64,000 bases of DNA from Streptomyces hokutonensis (GTDB taxonomy: Bacteria > Actinomycetota > Actinomycetes > Streptomycetales > Streptomycetaceae), in the NCBI RefSeq assembly GCF_000376565.1, contig NZ_BARG01000031.1, positions 248,001-312,000 on the forward strand. Direction: 5' to 3'. A program made the translations under genes and the position numbers. Positions 43,158 to 51,324 of this stretch are shown here, in pieces; the first letter of the stretch is position 1, and each line of letters begins with the position of its first letter. The notes below the pieces were generated by a model, which was not told where the DNA came from, ran no database searches, and worked only from the letters and a program-made list of their open reading frames with translations.

Positions 43158-44600
43158 TCACTCGGCGGTCCTGCCGATCTGGACGTTCTCCAGGATTCCC
43201 GCCGCGTCGGGGACCAGGATGGCCATCGAGTAGTACGCGGTGACGAGGTAGCGGATGATCGCGGCCGAGTCGATGCCCATGAAGCGGACGTTCAGACCGG
43301 GCTGGTACTCCTCGGGGATACCGGTCTGGAACAGGCCGACGACCCCCTGGTCGGCCTCACCGGTACGCAGCGCGATGATGCTGCTGGTGTGCTGCGGGGA
43401 GACCGGGATCTTGCTGCACGGGAAGAACGGCACACCGCGCCAGGCGGGGATCTCGTGCCCGTCGACGGTGGCCGTGCCCGGCACCAGACCGCGCCTGTTG
43501 CACTGCCGGAAGAAGGCCGCGATGGCCTTCGGATGGGCGAGGAACAACTTCGTCCTGCGTCGCATGGCGAGCAGTTCGTCGAGGTCGTCCGGGGTCGGCG
43601 GACCGGTGAAGGTGCTGATGCGCTGGGTGTAGTCGACGCTGTGCAGCAGCCCGAAGTCCCGGTTGTTGACCAGCTCCCACTCCTGCCGCTCGCGGATCTC
43701 CTCGATGGTGAGCCGCAGTTGCTGCTGGGTCTGGTCCATCGGATCGTTGTAGAGGTCGGCGACCCTGGTGTGCACCCGCAGCACGGTCTGGGTGAGGGAC
43801 AACTCGTACTCGCGCGGGGCGAGTTCGTAGTCGACGAAGCCGCCGGGCAGCGTCGGCTCGCCCACATGGCCGGCCTGCACCGGCACATCGGCCTCGCCCT
43901 TGCGGTTCATCGGCAGCCGCTGCCGCTCGGCGTAGGCCTCCAGATGGGCGGCCAACGACGGTACGCGGTCGGTGAATTCGGACACGACGTCCCAGGGCAG
44001 AACCAGCAGCACGCCCGCGGTCTCGGCGCGCACGGAACTCAGCCACAGCGGGTCGGACTGTCCTATGGCCTCGTCCCCCATCTGGTCGCCGTCGGTGACG
44101 ACTCCGAGGATCTCCTCCTCGTCGTAGGGTCCCGCCGCGTAGCGGGTGAAGCGGCCGTGGGCGACCAAGTAGGCCTCGGTGACGGGCTGTCCGGCCTCGA
44201 AGAGGACCTGGCCCGCGCGTACGTCCCGGACCCGGAACCGGGTGGCGATCTCCTTCAGGACCTCCGTGTCTGAGTACCCGCGCAGCACGGGCAGTTCGGT
44301 GAGCGTCTCGGGGATGACCTTCACGTCGTCGGCGCCGTTCTGCTCGAACCGCACCCGGCCGCGGCCGACGCTGAGCTGGAGCCGCCGGTTGACCCGGTAG
44401 GCGCCGCCCCTGACGTCCACCCAGGGCAGCATCTTCAGCAGCCAGCGCGAGGTGATGGCCTGCATCTGCGGTTCGGACTTGGTGGTCGTGGCGAGTTGCC
44501 GGGCCGCGACCGTGCTGAGGCTGGTGAGCTGTCCGTTGCCGGGCGGCTCGGGGGCGGAGTCGTCGGTGGCCGGTCCGTTGACGCTTTCCGGAGTGGACAC
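43158..44600 (-). CDS. Family 2B encapsulin nanocompartment shell protein (EshA-like)
   Basis: A 480-residue HK97-fold shell protein with an inserted cyclic-nucleotide-binding-like domain at about 105-210 (VRAGQVLFEAGQPVTEAYLVAHGRF; EEEILGVVTDGDQMGDEAI). The rest (LTQTVLRVHTRVADLYNDPMDQTQQQLRLTIEEIRERQEWELVNNRDFGLL; IPAWRGVPFFPCSKIPVS) matches EshA and SCO7699. Such shells encapsulate 2-MIB synthase, encoded 16 bp downstream. The N-terminal 30 residues are probably disordered. A GTG start at 44600 has a strong GGGAGGG site. Ligand binding by the nucleotide domain cannot be confirmed here. Confidence 0.93.
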   Translation of the reverse strand: MSTPESVNGPATDDSAPEPPGNGQLTSLSTVAARQLATTTKSEPQMQAITSRWLLKMLPWVDVRGGAYRVNRRLQLSVGRGRVRFEQNGADDVKVIPETLTELPVLRGYSDTEVLKEIATRFRVRDVRAGQVLFEAGQPVTEAYLVAHGRFTRYAAGPYDEEEILGVVTDGDQMGDEAIGQSDPLWLSSVRAETAGVLLVLPWDVVSEFTDRVPSLAAHLEAYAERQRLPMNRKGEADVPVQAGHVGEPTLPGGFVDYELAPREYELSLTQTVLRVHTRVADLYNDPMDQTQQQLRLTIEEIRERQEWELVNNRDFGLLHSVDYTQRISTFTGPPTPDDLDELLAMRRRTKLFLAHPKAIAAFFRQCNRRGLVPGTATVDGHEIPAWRGVPFFPCSKIPVSPQHTSSIIALRTGEADQGVVGLFQTGIPEEYQPGLNVRFMGIDSAAIIRYLVTAYYSMAILVPDAAGILENVQIGRTAE

Positions 44601-44639
44601 ATTCCCTCCCGGGAGGTGAACAGGGGTGAGCGCGTCGTC

Positions 44640-44718
44640 GGTTTACAAGCCAAACAGTCCTGCCCAGCACCGGTAACCGCGCGAAGGGGGCGGCTTCGCG
44701 TTCCGGAGGTCGTAAACC
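44640..44718. promoter_or_regulatory. Paired GTAAACC motifs in the MIB operon promoter region
   Basis: GGTTTAC (44640-44646) and its exact complement GTAAACC (44712-44718) flank the region 40-118 bp before the encapsulin start. The first lies in a second dyad, GTTT-7-AAAC (44641-44655). They are candidate regulator sites and stand out as AT-rich words in GC-rich DNA. Confidence 0.4.
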
Positions 44719-44893
44719 CGCCGGTCGGGTCGGGGAGGGCGAGGGTTCGTGCCCGCACCCCGGCGCGCGGGGCGCGCGGGCGCGGTGCCAGGCGATTCCG
44801 GCGTTCGACGCGCGCCCCGCACCCCTGGTGACTAGCGTGAGAATTCGGACAACCAGATCCAGCCAACCCGACCTATCGGAGAGGGCCGCAGCC

Positions 44894-45688
44894 ATGGCCG
44901 TACAACCTGAAGGAACCCCCTGTTGGGCCGACGCGATGTTCGGCGACGTCGAGGGAGCCAAGAGTTTCTACGGCGACGTCCTCGGCTGGACCTTCGGCGA
45001 GGCGTCGTCGGAGTACGGCAACTACACGCAGGCCTACGTCGACGGAAAGGCCGTGGCCGCCGTCGTACCGCCGATGCCCGGCCAGGAGGGGCAGTCGCAG
45101 TGGTGCCTCTACCTCGCCTCACCGGACGCCGCTGCGACCGCGGCGAAGATCCGGGAGAACGGCGGCGAGGTGCTGATGGAGCCGATGCAGGTCGGCGAGT
45201 TCGGCACGATGTGCCTGGCCCGTGAGCCCAGCGGCGCCGTGTTTGGCGTCTGGCAGGGCGGCACCCACGAGGGCTTCGAGGCATCGGGCGTGGCCGGCGC
45301 GTACGCCTGGGCCGAGATCTTCACCCGCGAGCCCGCGAAGGCGGACGGATTCTTCCCGGCGGTCTTCCCGTACTCGGCGAAGAGCATGGAGGACCCGGGC
45401 GTCGACTACCGCGTCTACAACATCGGCGAGGACACGGTCATCGGACGGATGGCGATGGGCGACGAGTTCCCGCCCGAGGTGCCGTCGTACGTCAACGTCT
45501 ACTTCGCCGTGGACAACTGCGACGACGCCGTCGCCAAGGCCACCAAGCTCGGCGGGATCCTCCGCTTCGGCCCCATGGACAGCCCCTTCGGACGGTTCGC
45601 GGCCCTCAGCGACCCGCAGGGCGCCTCGTTCTCGGTGATCGACATGACCACCACCCAGGGAGACATGCCGCAGATGACGGACGTCTGA
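44894..45688 (+). CDS. Two-module VOC family protein
   Basis: A 264-residue protein with two glyoxalase-fold modules: residues 1-125 (FGDVEGAKSFYGDVLGWTFGE to REPSGAVFGVWQGG) and 138-258 (WAEIFTREPAKADGFFPAVFPY to LSDPQGASFSVIDM). Similar Streptomyces proteins are annotated as hydroxylases or drug-resistance-like proteins without a proven substrate. ATG 44894 gives the conserved GTPCWADAMFGD start. Divergent from the encapsulin operon. Confidence 0.87.
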   Translation: MAVQPEGTPCWADAMFGDVEGAKSFYGDVLGWTFGEASSEYGNYTQAYVDGKAVAAVVPPMPGQEGQSQWCLYLASPDAAATAAKIRENGGEVLMEPMQVGEFGTMCLAREPSGAVFGVWQGGTHEGFEASGVAGAYAWAEIFTREPAKADGFFPAVFPYSAKSMEDPGVDYRVYNIGEDTVIGRMAMGDEFPPEVPSYVNVYFAVDNCDDAVAKATKLGGILRFGPMDSPFGRFAALSDPQGASFSVIDMTTTQGDMPQMTDV

Positions 45689-45713
45689 CCGGGCGGGCCG
45701 CGGGTCAGCGGCC

Positions 45714-46319
45714 CTAGGCCGTCCACCAGGCGGGGGCGCAGGCCACGGCCGCGTCGACCATGTCGTCCTTGGTGACCGCCGGGTCCTCCAGCCATGCCTT
45801 GATGGCACCCGCGAAGCCGTGGGCCAGGAACTGCGCGACGACCCGGCGGTTGGCCTCGGGAAGCCCCGGGTGGTCGCCGTCGGCCATGAAGGACAGCGTG
45901 TAGTCGCCGAAATGGCGAACGAGCGCCTCGTACACACCGCTGTCCGCCGGATCCGTGAGGGCGCGCCGGTAGATCGGCAGATGCCGCTCGACGTGGTCGG
46001 CGACCTCGGCGGTGGCCAGCCGGAGCAGTTCGGGGGCCGAGTGCCCGCCCTGCGCGCGGGCCTCGGCCTCGCGGCGGTGGCCGCGGTCCAGATCGGCCTG
46101 GAGCACCTGGATGAGCAGGTCCAGCGGGGAGCTGTAGCGGTTGTAGAACGTGGCGCGCGTGACCCCGGCGCGTTCGGCCAGTTCCGCGACGGAGATCCGG
46201 GAGACGGACCGCTGCGCGGCGAGCTCCACGACGGCCTCCTCGAAGGCCCGCGTCGTGCGGGTGACGCGGGGATCGATCCGCTGGTTCAGCGCTCCGCCCT
46301 CCTCGGGTTCACGTTGCAC
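45714..46319 (-). CDS. TetR family transcriptional regulator
   Basis: A 201-residue regulator. The HTH is RISVAELAERAGVTRATFYNRYSSPLDLL, followed by a ligand domain of the TetR_C_7/33 type. It is divergent from a SnoaL-like gene. GTG 46319 is chosen; an earlier GTG at 46346 would overlap the region next to the divergent start. The AT-rich DNA around 46333-46352 (TTTATACACATGTCAAAT) is the likely shared promoter and operator. Confidence 0.85.
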   Translation of the reverse strand: MQREPEEGGALNQRIDPRVTRTTRAFEEAVVELAAQRSVSRISVAELAERAGVTRATFYNRYSSPLDLLIQVLQADLDRGHRREAEARAQGGHSAPELLRLATAEVADHVERHLPIYRRALTDPADSGVYEALVRHFGDYTLSFMADGDHPGLPEANRRVVAQFLAHGFAGAIKAWLEDPAVTKDDMVDAAVACAPAWWTA

Positions 46320-46376
46320 TCTGCCATGACGAGTGATTTTATACACATGTCAAATAGTGCGGCGAAAGGAACGGTC

Positions 46377-46844
46377 ATGGCCTCGCACACCGCGATCTCA
46401 CCCCAGGAGGCCGCCGACCGGCTGGCCGTCCGTGAGCTGGTCGACGCCTACGCGCACTGCGCGGACCGGCGGGACGCAAAGGGGCAGATGGCCCTGTTCA
46501 CCGAGGACACCCGCTTCCTTGTGTTCATGGACGCCACCGCGGCGGAGCCGACGCAGGAGCTGCACGGCCGCGAGTCGCTGGCCCCGGTCTTCGACAACCT
46601 GAACGTCTACCGGGCCACCACGCACTTCAACGGCCAGAGCACCATCACCCTGGACGGGGACCGGGCGAGTGGCGAGAGCTACTGCCTGGCCCACCATGTC
46701 TCGGTCGACGAGTCCGGGCAGCGCTCGCTCATGATCGCGTCCATCCGCTACCTCGACGAGTTCACCAAGCTGGACGGCGACTGGTACTTCGCCGAGCGCC
46801 GGCTGATGGTCGACTGGACCGAGACCCGCCCCTCGACGCCCTGA
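46377..46844 (+). CDS. SnoaL-like nuclear transport factor 2 family protein
   Basis: A 155-residue NTF2-fold protein. AADRLAVRELVDAYAHCADRRDAKGQMALFTEDTRFLVF and the ESYCLAHHV pair of His residues are typical of SnoaL_4 proteins. ATG 46377 is chosen since GAAAGGA is placed just before it; ATG 46347 lacks one. It is probably controlled by the divergent TetR. The substrate is unknown. Confidence 0.83.
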   Translation: MASHTAISPQEAADRLAVRELVDAYAHCADRRDAKGQMALFTEDTRFLVFMDATAAEPTQELHGRESLAPVFDNLNVYRATTHFNGQSTITLDGDRASGESYCLAHHVSVDESGQRSLMIASIRYLDEFTKLDGDWYFAERRLMVDWTETRPSTP

Positions 46845-46857
46845 CACCCGTGCGCGG

Positions 46858-48069
46858 TCACACCGCCCGTTCCCCTTCGTGGGCCACGCGGTGCGCCACG
46901 GCCAGTCCCCAGGGCACCCCGAGCACGACCACGAGAGCCAGACCCAGGAGCAGCGGAGCCGGACGCAACGCGCCGAGCGCCACGCACACGACGGCCATGG
47001 CGACGCAGGTCCGGGCCAGCGGCCGGTAGAGGCCCAGGTCCTCGCTCCAGACCCGCAGGGACGACGCGAGCACCATCGTCGCGCAGAGCACGACGGCCGT
47101 ACCCCCGCAGAGCACCCAGGCCGTGGCGGCCGGGGTCCGGCCGTCGTGGGCGTGCTCGACCAGGCCCACCATCGCGGCGCCCATCGCGGCCACCGCGGCC
47201 GTCAGCGGCAGATGGATCATCATCCACTGGAGGGCGCTCGCCCGCGTGGGCCGCGGCAGCCGGTGCCCGGCGAAGTCGAAGTACGTCCACCAGCCGCCGA
47301 AGCCGACCACGACGGCGACCAGTCCGACGGCGAGAGTGAGCGCGCCGGTCGGCTCGTGGGACAGTCCGTCGACGACGCCGGTCACGTTCTCGCCGAGCAC
47401 GATGATGATGAACAGTCCGAACCGCTCGGCGAGCGCGTCGGTCACGCTGAACCCGACCACCCGTTCCGGAATGGCCCTGGCGAGCACGAACACGAACCCC
47501 AGCAGATAGACGACGGCCAGCGCGCCCCACGTCAGCACCCGGGCGTCGGCGGGCAGCGCGGCGCTCGCGGCCAGGACGACCGCGCAGAAGGCCGTCCCCG
47601 TCACGAACAGCGCGCTGGGGCGCCGGAATTCGGGAGTGTCGCCCCGCGAGGCCAGCAGCCACAGCAGCGCCAGGAGCGCGAACAGCACCCCCGCGTCCAC
47701 GGCGAACGCGGCACCGCGCGTGTCACCCGCCTCCGGGATGAACGCGCCCAGCGGCACCAGTACCAGGATCTGCAGCAGGAACATGCTCCGGCCGCGGGCG
47801 TCCTCGTGCCCGTGCAGCTCGTGGTGCAGGCTGCCGTTGAGCCAGGCGATCCACACCAGCGCGAACACCGCGGCGAACAGGCCGAGGCCGTGCCAGTCGA
47901 GTTCCCCGGCCAGATGGTGGGCGGCCTGGGCGACGAGAACGACCACGACGAGGTCGTAGAAGAGTTCGAGCGGGCCGACCACCCGCTCGCGCGGCTGTTC
48001 CCCGTGGGGGCGCGGAGGCAGCCACAACAGGTCGCGCAGCCGGGCCCACTGCTCGTGTCGCGAGGTCAT
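46858..48069 (-). CDS. Low temperature requirement protein A (LtrA) family membrane protein
   Basis: A 403-residue protein with about ten or eleven membrane helices. PLELFYDLVVVVLVAQAAHHLAG and ALAERFGLFIIIVLGENVTGVVDGL are the two signature blocks of the LtrA family, first linked to low-temperature growth in Listeria. Its transport or sensing role is unknown. ATG 48069 follows directly from the cytoplasmic MTSRHEQWARLRDLLWLPPRP segment. Convergent with the SnoaL-like gene. Confidence 0.88.
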   Translation of the reverse strand: MTSRHEQWARLRDLLWLPPRPHGEQPRERVVGPLELFYDLVVVVLVAQAAHHLAGELDWHGLGLFAAVFALVWIAWLNGSLHHELHGHEDARGRSMFLLQILVLVPLGAFIPEAGDTRGAAFAVDAGVLFALLALLWLLASRGDTPEFRRPSALFVTGTAFCAVVLAASAALPADARVLTWGALAVVYLLGFVFVLARAIPERVVGFSVTDALAERFGLFIIIVLGENVTGVVDGLSHEPTGALTLAVGLVAVVVGFGGWWTYFDFAGHRLPRPTRASALQWMMIHLPLTAAVAAMGAAMVGLVEHAHDGRTPAATAWVLCGGTAVVLCATMVLASSLRVWSEDLGLYRPLARTCVAMAVVCVALGALRPAPLLLGLALVVVLGVPWGLAVAHRVAHEGERAV

Positions 48070-48171
48070 GCGCGCAGCGTAGAGGGCCGAGCGGCCCGAT
48101 CCCCGGACGGGGCGCGCGGCCGGACCGGGTCGGCGGAGAGCGCGTGGTGCGGTCGTGGCATGATCGGGCGC

Positions 48172-48858
48172 ATGCGTGAACGTGTGGTGGCCGCGTGCGA
48201 CGGGGCTTCGAAGGGAAATCCGGGGCCCGCTGCCTGGGCCTGGGTCGTGTCGGACGACGCGGAGAGCCCGGCCCGCTGGGAGGCCGGACCGCTCGGCAGG
48301 GCCACCAACAACGTCGCCGAACTCACCGCGCTGGAGCGCCTGTTGACGGCGACCGCACCGGACGTACCGCTGGAGATCCGGATGGACTCGCAGTACGCCA
48401 TGAAGGCGGTCACCACCTGGCTGCCGGGCTGGAAGCGCAACGGCTGGAAGACCTCCGGCGGCAAGCCGGTCGCCAACCAGGAACTGGTCGTCCGCATCGA
48501 CGAACTGCTCGACGGCCGCTCGGTCGAGTTCCGCTACGTCCCCGCCCACCAGGTCGACGGCGACCCGCTGAACGACTTCGCCGACCGCGCCGCGAGCCAG
48601 GCCGCCGTCGTCCAGGAACCCGCGGGCAGCGACCTCGGCTCCCCGGAGCCGCCCCCCTCTCCCGACACCCCGAAGAAGTCCGCCCGTCCGGCCGGTGCCA
48701 AGTCGGCCCGGAAGAGCGCGAGTTCGTCCTCCCGCACCATCAAGGCGAAGTTCCCCGGCCGTTGCCTGTGCGGACGCGCCTATGCGGCCGGCGAGCCGAT
48801 CAGCAAGAACGCCCAGGGCTGGGGTCACCCGGAGTGCAGTACCGGCAAAGTGGACTAG
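48172..48858 (+). CDS. rnhA: Ribonuclease HI with C-terminal Cys/His module
   Basis: A 228-residue enzyme. The DEDD active site is complete: D10 (CDGASKGNPGP), E50 (NNVAELTALE), D72 (MDSQYAM) and D138 (FADRAAS). It removes RNA from RNA-DNA hybrids. After a Pro/Ser/Lys/Ala linker (150-190) comes a small C-terminal module with C198-x-C200 and H219-x-x-C222, which could bind zinc. The usual RNase HI is about 155 residues, so this is a fused form. An ATG at 48160 would add four residues. Confidence 0.9.
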   Translation: MRERVVAACDGASKGNPGPAAWAWVVSDDAESPARWEAGPLGRATNNVAELTALERLLTATAPDVPLEIRMDSQYAMKAVTTWLPGWKRNGWKTSGGKPVANQELVVRIDELLDGRSVEFRYVPAHQVDGDPLNDFADRAASQAAVVQEPAGSDLGSPEPPPSPDTPKKSARPAGAKSARKSASSSSRTIKAKFPGRCLCGRAYAAGEPISKNAQGWGHPECSTGKVD

Positions 48859-48938
48859 ACAATTTCAGTCTCTCCGCTTTAACGGTCGTGCGCGGTCCGG
48901 GAATTCGGTCTCGCAAAGGTCGGACCTAATAGCCGGAC

Positions 48939-48970
48939 CGGTCTCGGCGGATATGGCCGCGCCGAGACCG
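48939..48970. terminator. Bidirectional terminator hairpin between rnhA and a roadblock gene
   Basis: A perfect inverted repeat with 11-bp arms, CGGTCTCGGCG (48939-48949) and its complement (48960-48970), loop 10 nt. It lies between two convergent genes, 80 bp after rnhA and 43 bp before the end of the leftward gene. Confidence 0.65.
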
Positions 48971-49012
48971 CCCGAAGTCGCGACTACTCGTTTGTCATAT
49001 GCCGCGACGCCC

Positions 49013-49378
49013 TCATATCTCCAAACTCGCCTCAAGGCGCTTCAAGTTGTGCCGTGCCAGTGCGAGATTGCTGCGCTCACGATCCAGCGCCAGATACAGG
49101 AAGAGCGAGCCGTGCGCGCCCGCCAGCGGCCTGATCAGGTGGTACTGCTTTCCGAGGGTGATCAGGATGTCCTCGATCCGGTCGTCCACGTTGATGGACT
49201 TCAGCGTGCGCTGCTTCGCCCGTACGACCTCGGTGTTGCCCGCCCCCGCGACCTCCAGGTCCAGATGCGGACCGCCGCCCAACGCCCCCAGCGTCATGCC
49301 GCTCTCGTAGTCGACAAGGGACACCCCCAGGGCCCCGTCGATAGTCATCGCTTCCTTGAGCGTCGCCTCAATGTTCAC
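49013..49378 (-). CDS. Roadblock/LC7-domain protein (divergent member of the cluster)
   Basis: A 121-residue small protein. IEATLKEAMTIDGALGVSLVDYESGMTLGALG and SLFLYLALDRERSNLALARHNLKRLEASLE follow the beta-alpha-beta roadblock fold; RVEDILITLGKQYHLI-like text marks the central strands. GTG 49378 is preferred (GAGG six bases before). Roadblock proteins commonly bind small GTPases as regulators. It is divergent from a roadblock-like operon at 49542. Confidence 0.78.
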   Translation of the reverse strand: MNIEATLKEAMTIDGALGVSLVDYESGMTLGALGGGPHLDLEVAGAGNTEVVRAKQRTLKSINVDDRIEDILITLGKQYHLIRPLAGAHGSLFLYLALDRERSNLALARHNLKRLEASLEI

Positions 49379-49463
49379 GTGGTGCCTCGTTTCCCTCACG
49401 AGCCGGCGAGACGGTGGGTCTCGCCATGAAAACGGTCTCAATGCGAACCGTGCGGGTAACAGA

Positions 49464-49487
49464 CAACACCATCTTTGGTCAGTGTTG
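49464..49487. promoter_or_regulatory. Dyad in the roadblock divergent promoter region
   Basis: CAACAC-12-GTGTTG is centred in the 163-bp AT-richer gap between the divergent roadblock genes. It is a possible operator that could co-regulate both sides. Confidence 0.35.
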
Positions 49488-49541
49488 CGATAGTTGGCAA
49501 ATAAAGTAGTCTGCTCGCCAGAGTGACTGAAGGGGGGGCCT

Positions 49542-49892
49542 TTGTCATCGCTCGACACCGCGCTGGACCGTGTCCTGACCGCGCCCGGTATCAGCGGAGC
49601 CATGCTGCTCGATGCCGTCACCGGTCTCACCTATGCGGAGTCGGGTGAGGTGAGTGGCGGTCGGGATTCCTGCGAAATAGCGGAGATCGCCCGCACCCGC
49701 CTCAACCGGGCCGGTGCGTCGGGGGAGTTGGAGAGCGTCGTCGTGACCACCTCCACCCGCCATCTCGTGACGCTCCAACTCGCACGGCGGGGCGACCCCC
49801 TGCTGCTGTGCGCGACCGTCGACCGCGAGCGCACCAACCTCACCTGGGCGCTGCGCGAACTGCACCGGCACGCCGACGAGTTGCTGGCATGA
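49542..49892 (+). CDS. Roadblock-like small protein
   Basis: A 116-residue protein. LDTALDRVLTAPGISGAMLLDAVTGLTYAESG, ELESVVVTTSTRHLVTLQLA and ATVDRERTNLTWALRELHRHADELL mirror the roadblock fold order and resemble the divergent 121-residue protein. A TTG start has a GGGGGGG site. Its stop overlaps the next gene (ATGA), so the two are translationally coupled. Confidence 0.75.
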   Translation: MSSLDTALDRVLTAPGISGAMLLDAVTGLTYAESGEVSGGRDSCEIAEIARTRLNRAGASGELESVVVTTSTRHLVTLQLARRGDPLLLCATVDRERTNLTWALRELHRHADELLA

Positions 49893-50740
49893 CGCAGTCC
49901 GGCACCGAGGAACCGCTCGCCGACTCCCGCAACGTTCCCGCCCTGTTGTCGGCCCTCCGGGACCGGGCCCGCTCCTGCACCGTGCTCGTCACCGGCACCC
50001 CGGGCGGCTCCATCCACGTCCGCGACGGGCTGGTGGTGGCCATGGAGACGCCCGGCGCACCCGGCATCGAGGGCCTCCTGCTCAGATCGGGCCGGATCAG
50101 CGAGGAGGCGTGGTCGGCGGTCCGGGCCTCCGACACCACCCACGAACACCTCGCCGCCGAACTCGTGGCGCGCGGGCTCGTCGGCGCCGGCGAACTCGAA
50201 GTCATCAGCCTGGGCGCCCTGTTCGACGCGGCCTTCGCGCTGTCCCTCGCCGTACCCGACAGCTGGGAGGTGGCCGATCCCGTACCGGCGCTCCACCGCA
50301 ACGCCGGAGTCACCCCCGAGCGACTCCTCGACGAGGTGTCCCGGCGGATCAACCTCCTCGCCGGGGAACCCGGTTCGGTCGCCGCCCTCGCCCGCACCCG
50401 CGTCCGGTCGGTGTCCGCCGCGGGCCTCCCAGGGACCGCCGCCGGGCTTCCCGCCCGGCACCAGGAGGTCCTGGCCCACGCGGACGGCCGCGGCACGGCG
50501 AGGGACATCGCCTTCGCCCTCGGCCGCGGTCTCTTCGCCGTGATGATGGACCTACGTCATCTGCTGGACCGCGGACTCGTCCAACCGCACCTGCCCTCGG
50601 CGGAGAACAGGCCCAGCACGGCGGCCCGCGGCGCGCCCTCCGCGCCCCTCGCCGGGGCGTCCGCCGCGCCCCGTTCCGTACCGCTCCCGCGCCGTGAACC
50701 CGGGCGGAACTCCGCACCGGAGCTTCGGCCCCACGACTGA
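49889..50740 (+). CDS. PATAN/DUF4388-like protein with C-terminal winged helix
   Basis: A 283-residue protein that I place only loosely. The N-terminal stretch VTGTPGGSIHVRDGLVVAMETPGAPGIEGLLLRSGRISEEAW looks like a PATAN/DUF4388 protein-interaction domain. The segment LPARHQEVLAHADGRGTARDIAFALGRGLFAVMMDLRHLLDRGLV is a winged-helix-like fold. The last 50 residues are Ala/Pro/Arg-rich and probably disordered. It is coupled to the roadblock-like gene upstream, suggesting that the two proteins act together. Confidence 0.7.
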   Translation: MTQSGTEEPLADSRNVPALLSALRDRARSCTVLVTGTPGGSIHVRDGLVVAMETPGAPGIEGLLLRSGRISEEAWSAVRASDTTHEHLAAELVARGLVGAGELEVISLGALFDAAFALSLAVPDSWEVADPVPALHRNAGVTPERLLDEVSRRINLLAGEPGSVAALARTRVRSVSAAGLPGTAAGLPARHQEVLAHADGRGTARDIAFALGRGLFAVMMDLRHLLDRGLVQPHLPSAENRPSTAARGAPSAPLAGASAAPRSVPLPRREPGRNSAPELRPHD

Positions 50741-50847
50741 ACGACCCGTCCCGCTCAGCCCGTTCGTGCCGATTCCGGCTGAAACCGCGACCCGGCCCCC
50801 TCCCGCCTCGTTGTCCCACCGCCTGCACGCAACAGGAAGAAGACGCC

Positions 50848-51216
50848 ATGAGCGACCCCGTGACCGACCTCCTCATCGCCCTGCGGGACAACGTAATGGG
50901 AGTCACCGAATCCACCCTGGCCACCAGTGACGGGCTCGTCGTGGCCAGCGACGCGAACAAGACCCACCCCGAGTCCATGGCCGCCCTGGCGGCGGCGGGC
51001 CTCGCACTCGGCAACCGGCTAGCCGATCACGGCGGCGCGGGCCATCTCCGCGAGATCACCGCGCGGGGCAGCACGGGCCACGTCATCGTGACGGCCGTAG
51101 GAGACCGCGCGCTGCTCGCCGTGGTGGCCGACGACGGCCTCGACGAAGCGGCCTTCCGCCGCGAGATCCCGGCGCTCACGGCGGAACTGCGCCGCCATCT
51201 GGACAAGGACGTCTGA
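50848..51216 (+). CDS. Roadblock/LC7-domain protein
   Basis: A 122-residue protein. VTDLLIALRDNVMGVTESTLATSDGLVVASD and LREITARGSTGHVIVTAVGDRALLAVVAD fit roadblock/LC7 proteins of the CvnB-like or MglB-like kind in Streptomyces. It is the last gene of the roadblock cluster. GAAGAAG precedes the ATG. There is no small GTPase, DUF742 protein or sensor kinase beside it, unlike a standard conservon. Confidence 0.83.
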   Translation: MSDPVTDLLIALRDNVMGVTESTLATSDGLVVASDANKTHPESMAALAAAGLALGNRLADHGGAGHLREITARGSTGHVIVTAVGDRALLAVVADDGLDEAAFRREIPALTAELRRHLDKDV

Positions 51217-51324
51217 GCCGTCCTGGTTGTCCCCTTGGTCTCGTGCGGGGTGACGCGCATTCCGTGCCGCCCCATCCTGCTACTCTGCGGATCCACTTGA
51301 CCACTTTGAGTAAAACCCAGGGGT

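Noticed and set aside
46879..48171. Upstream extension of the RNase HI frame
   Set aside because: It is antisense to the LtrA gene; the RNase fold starts at 48172.
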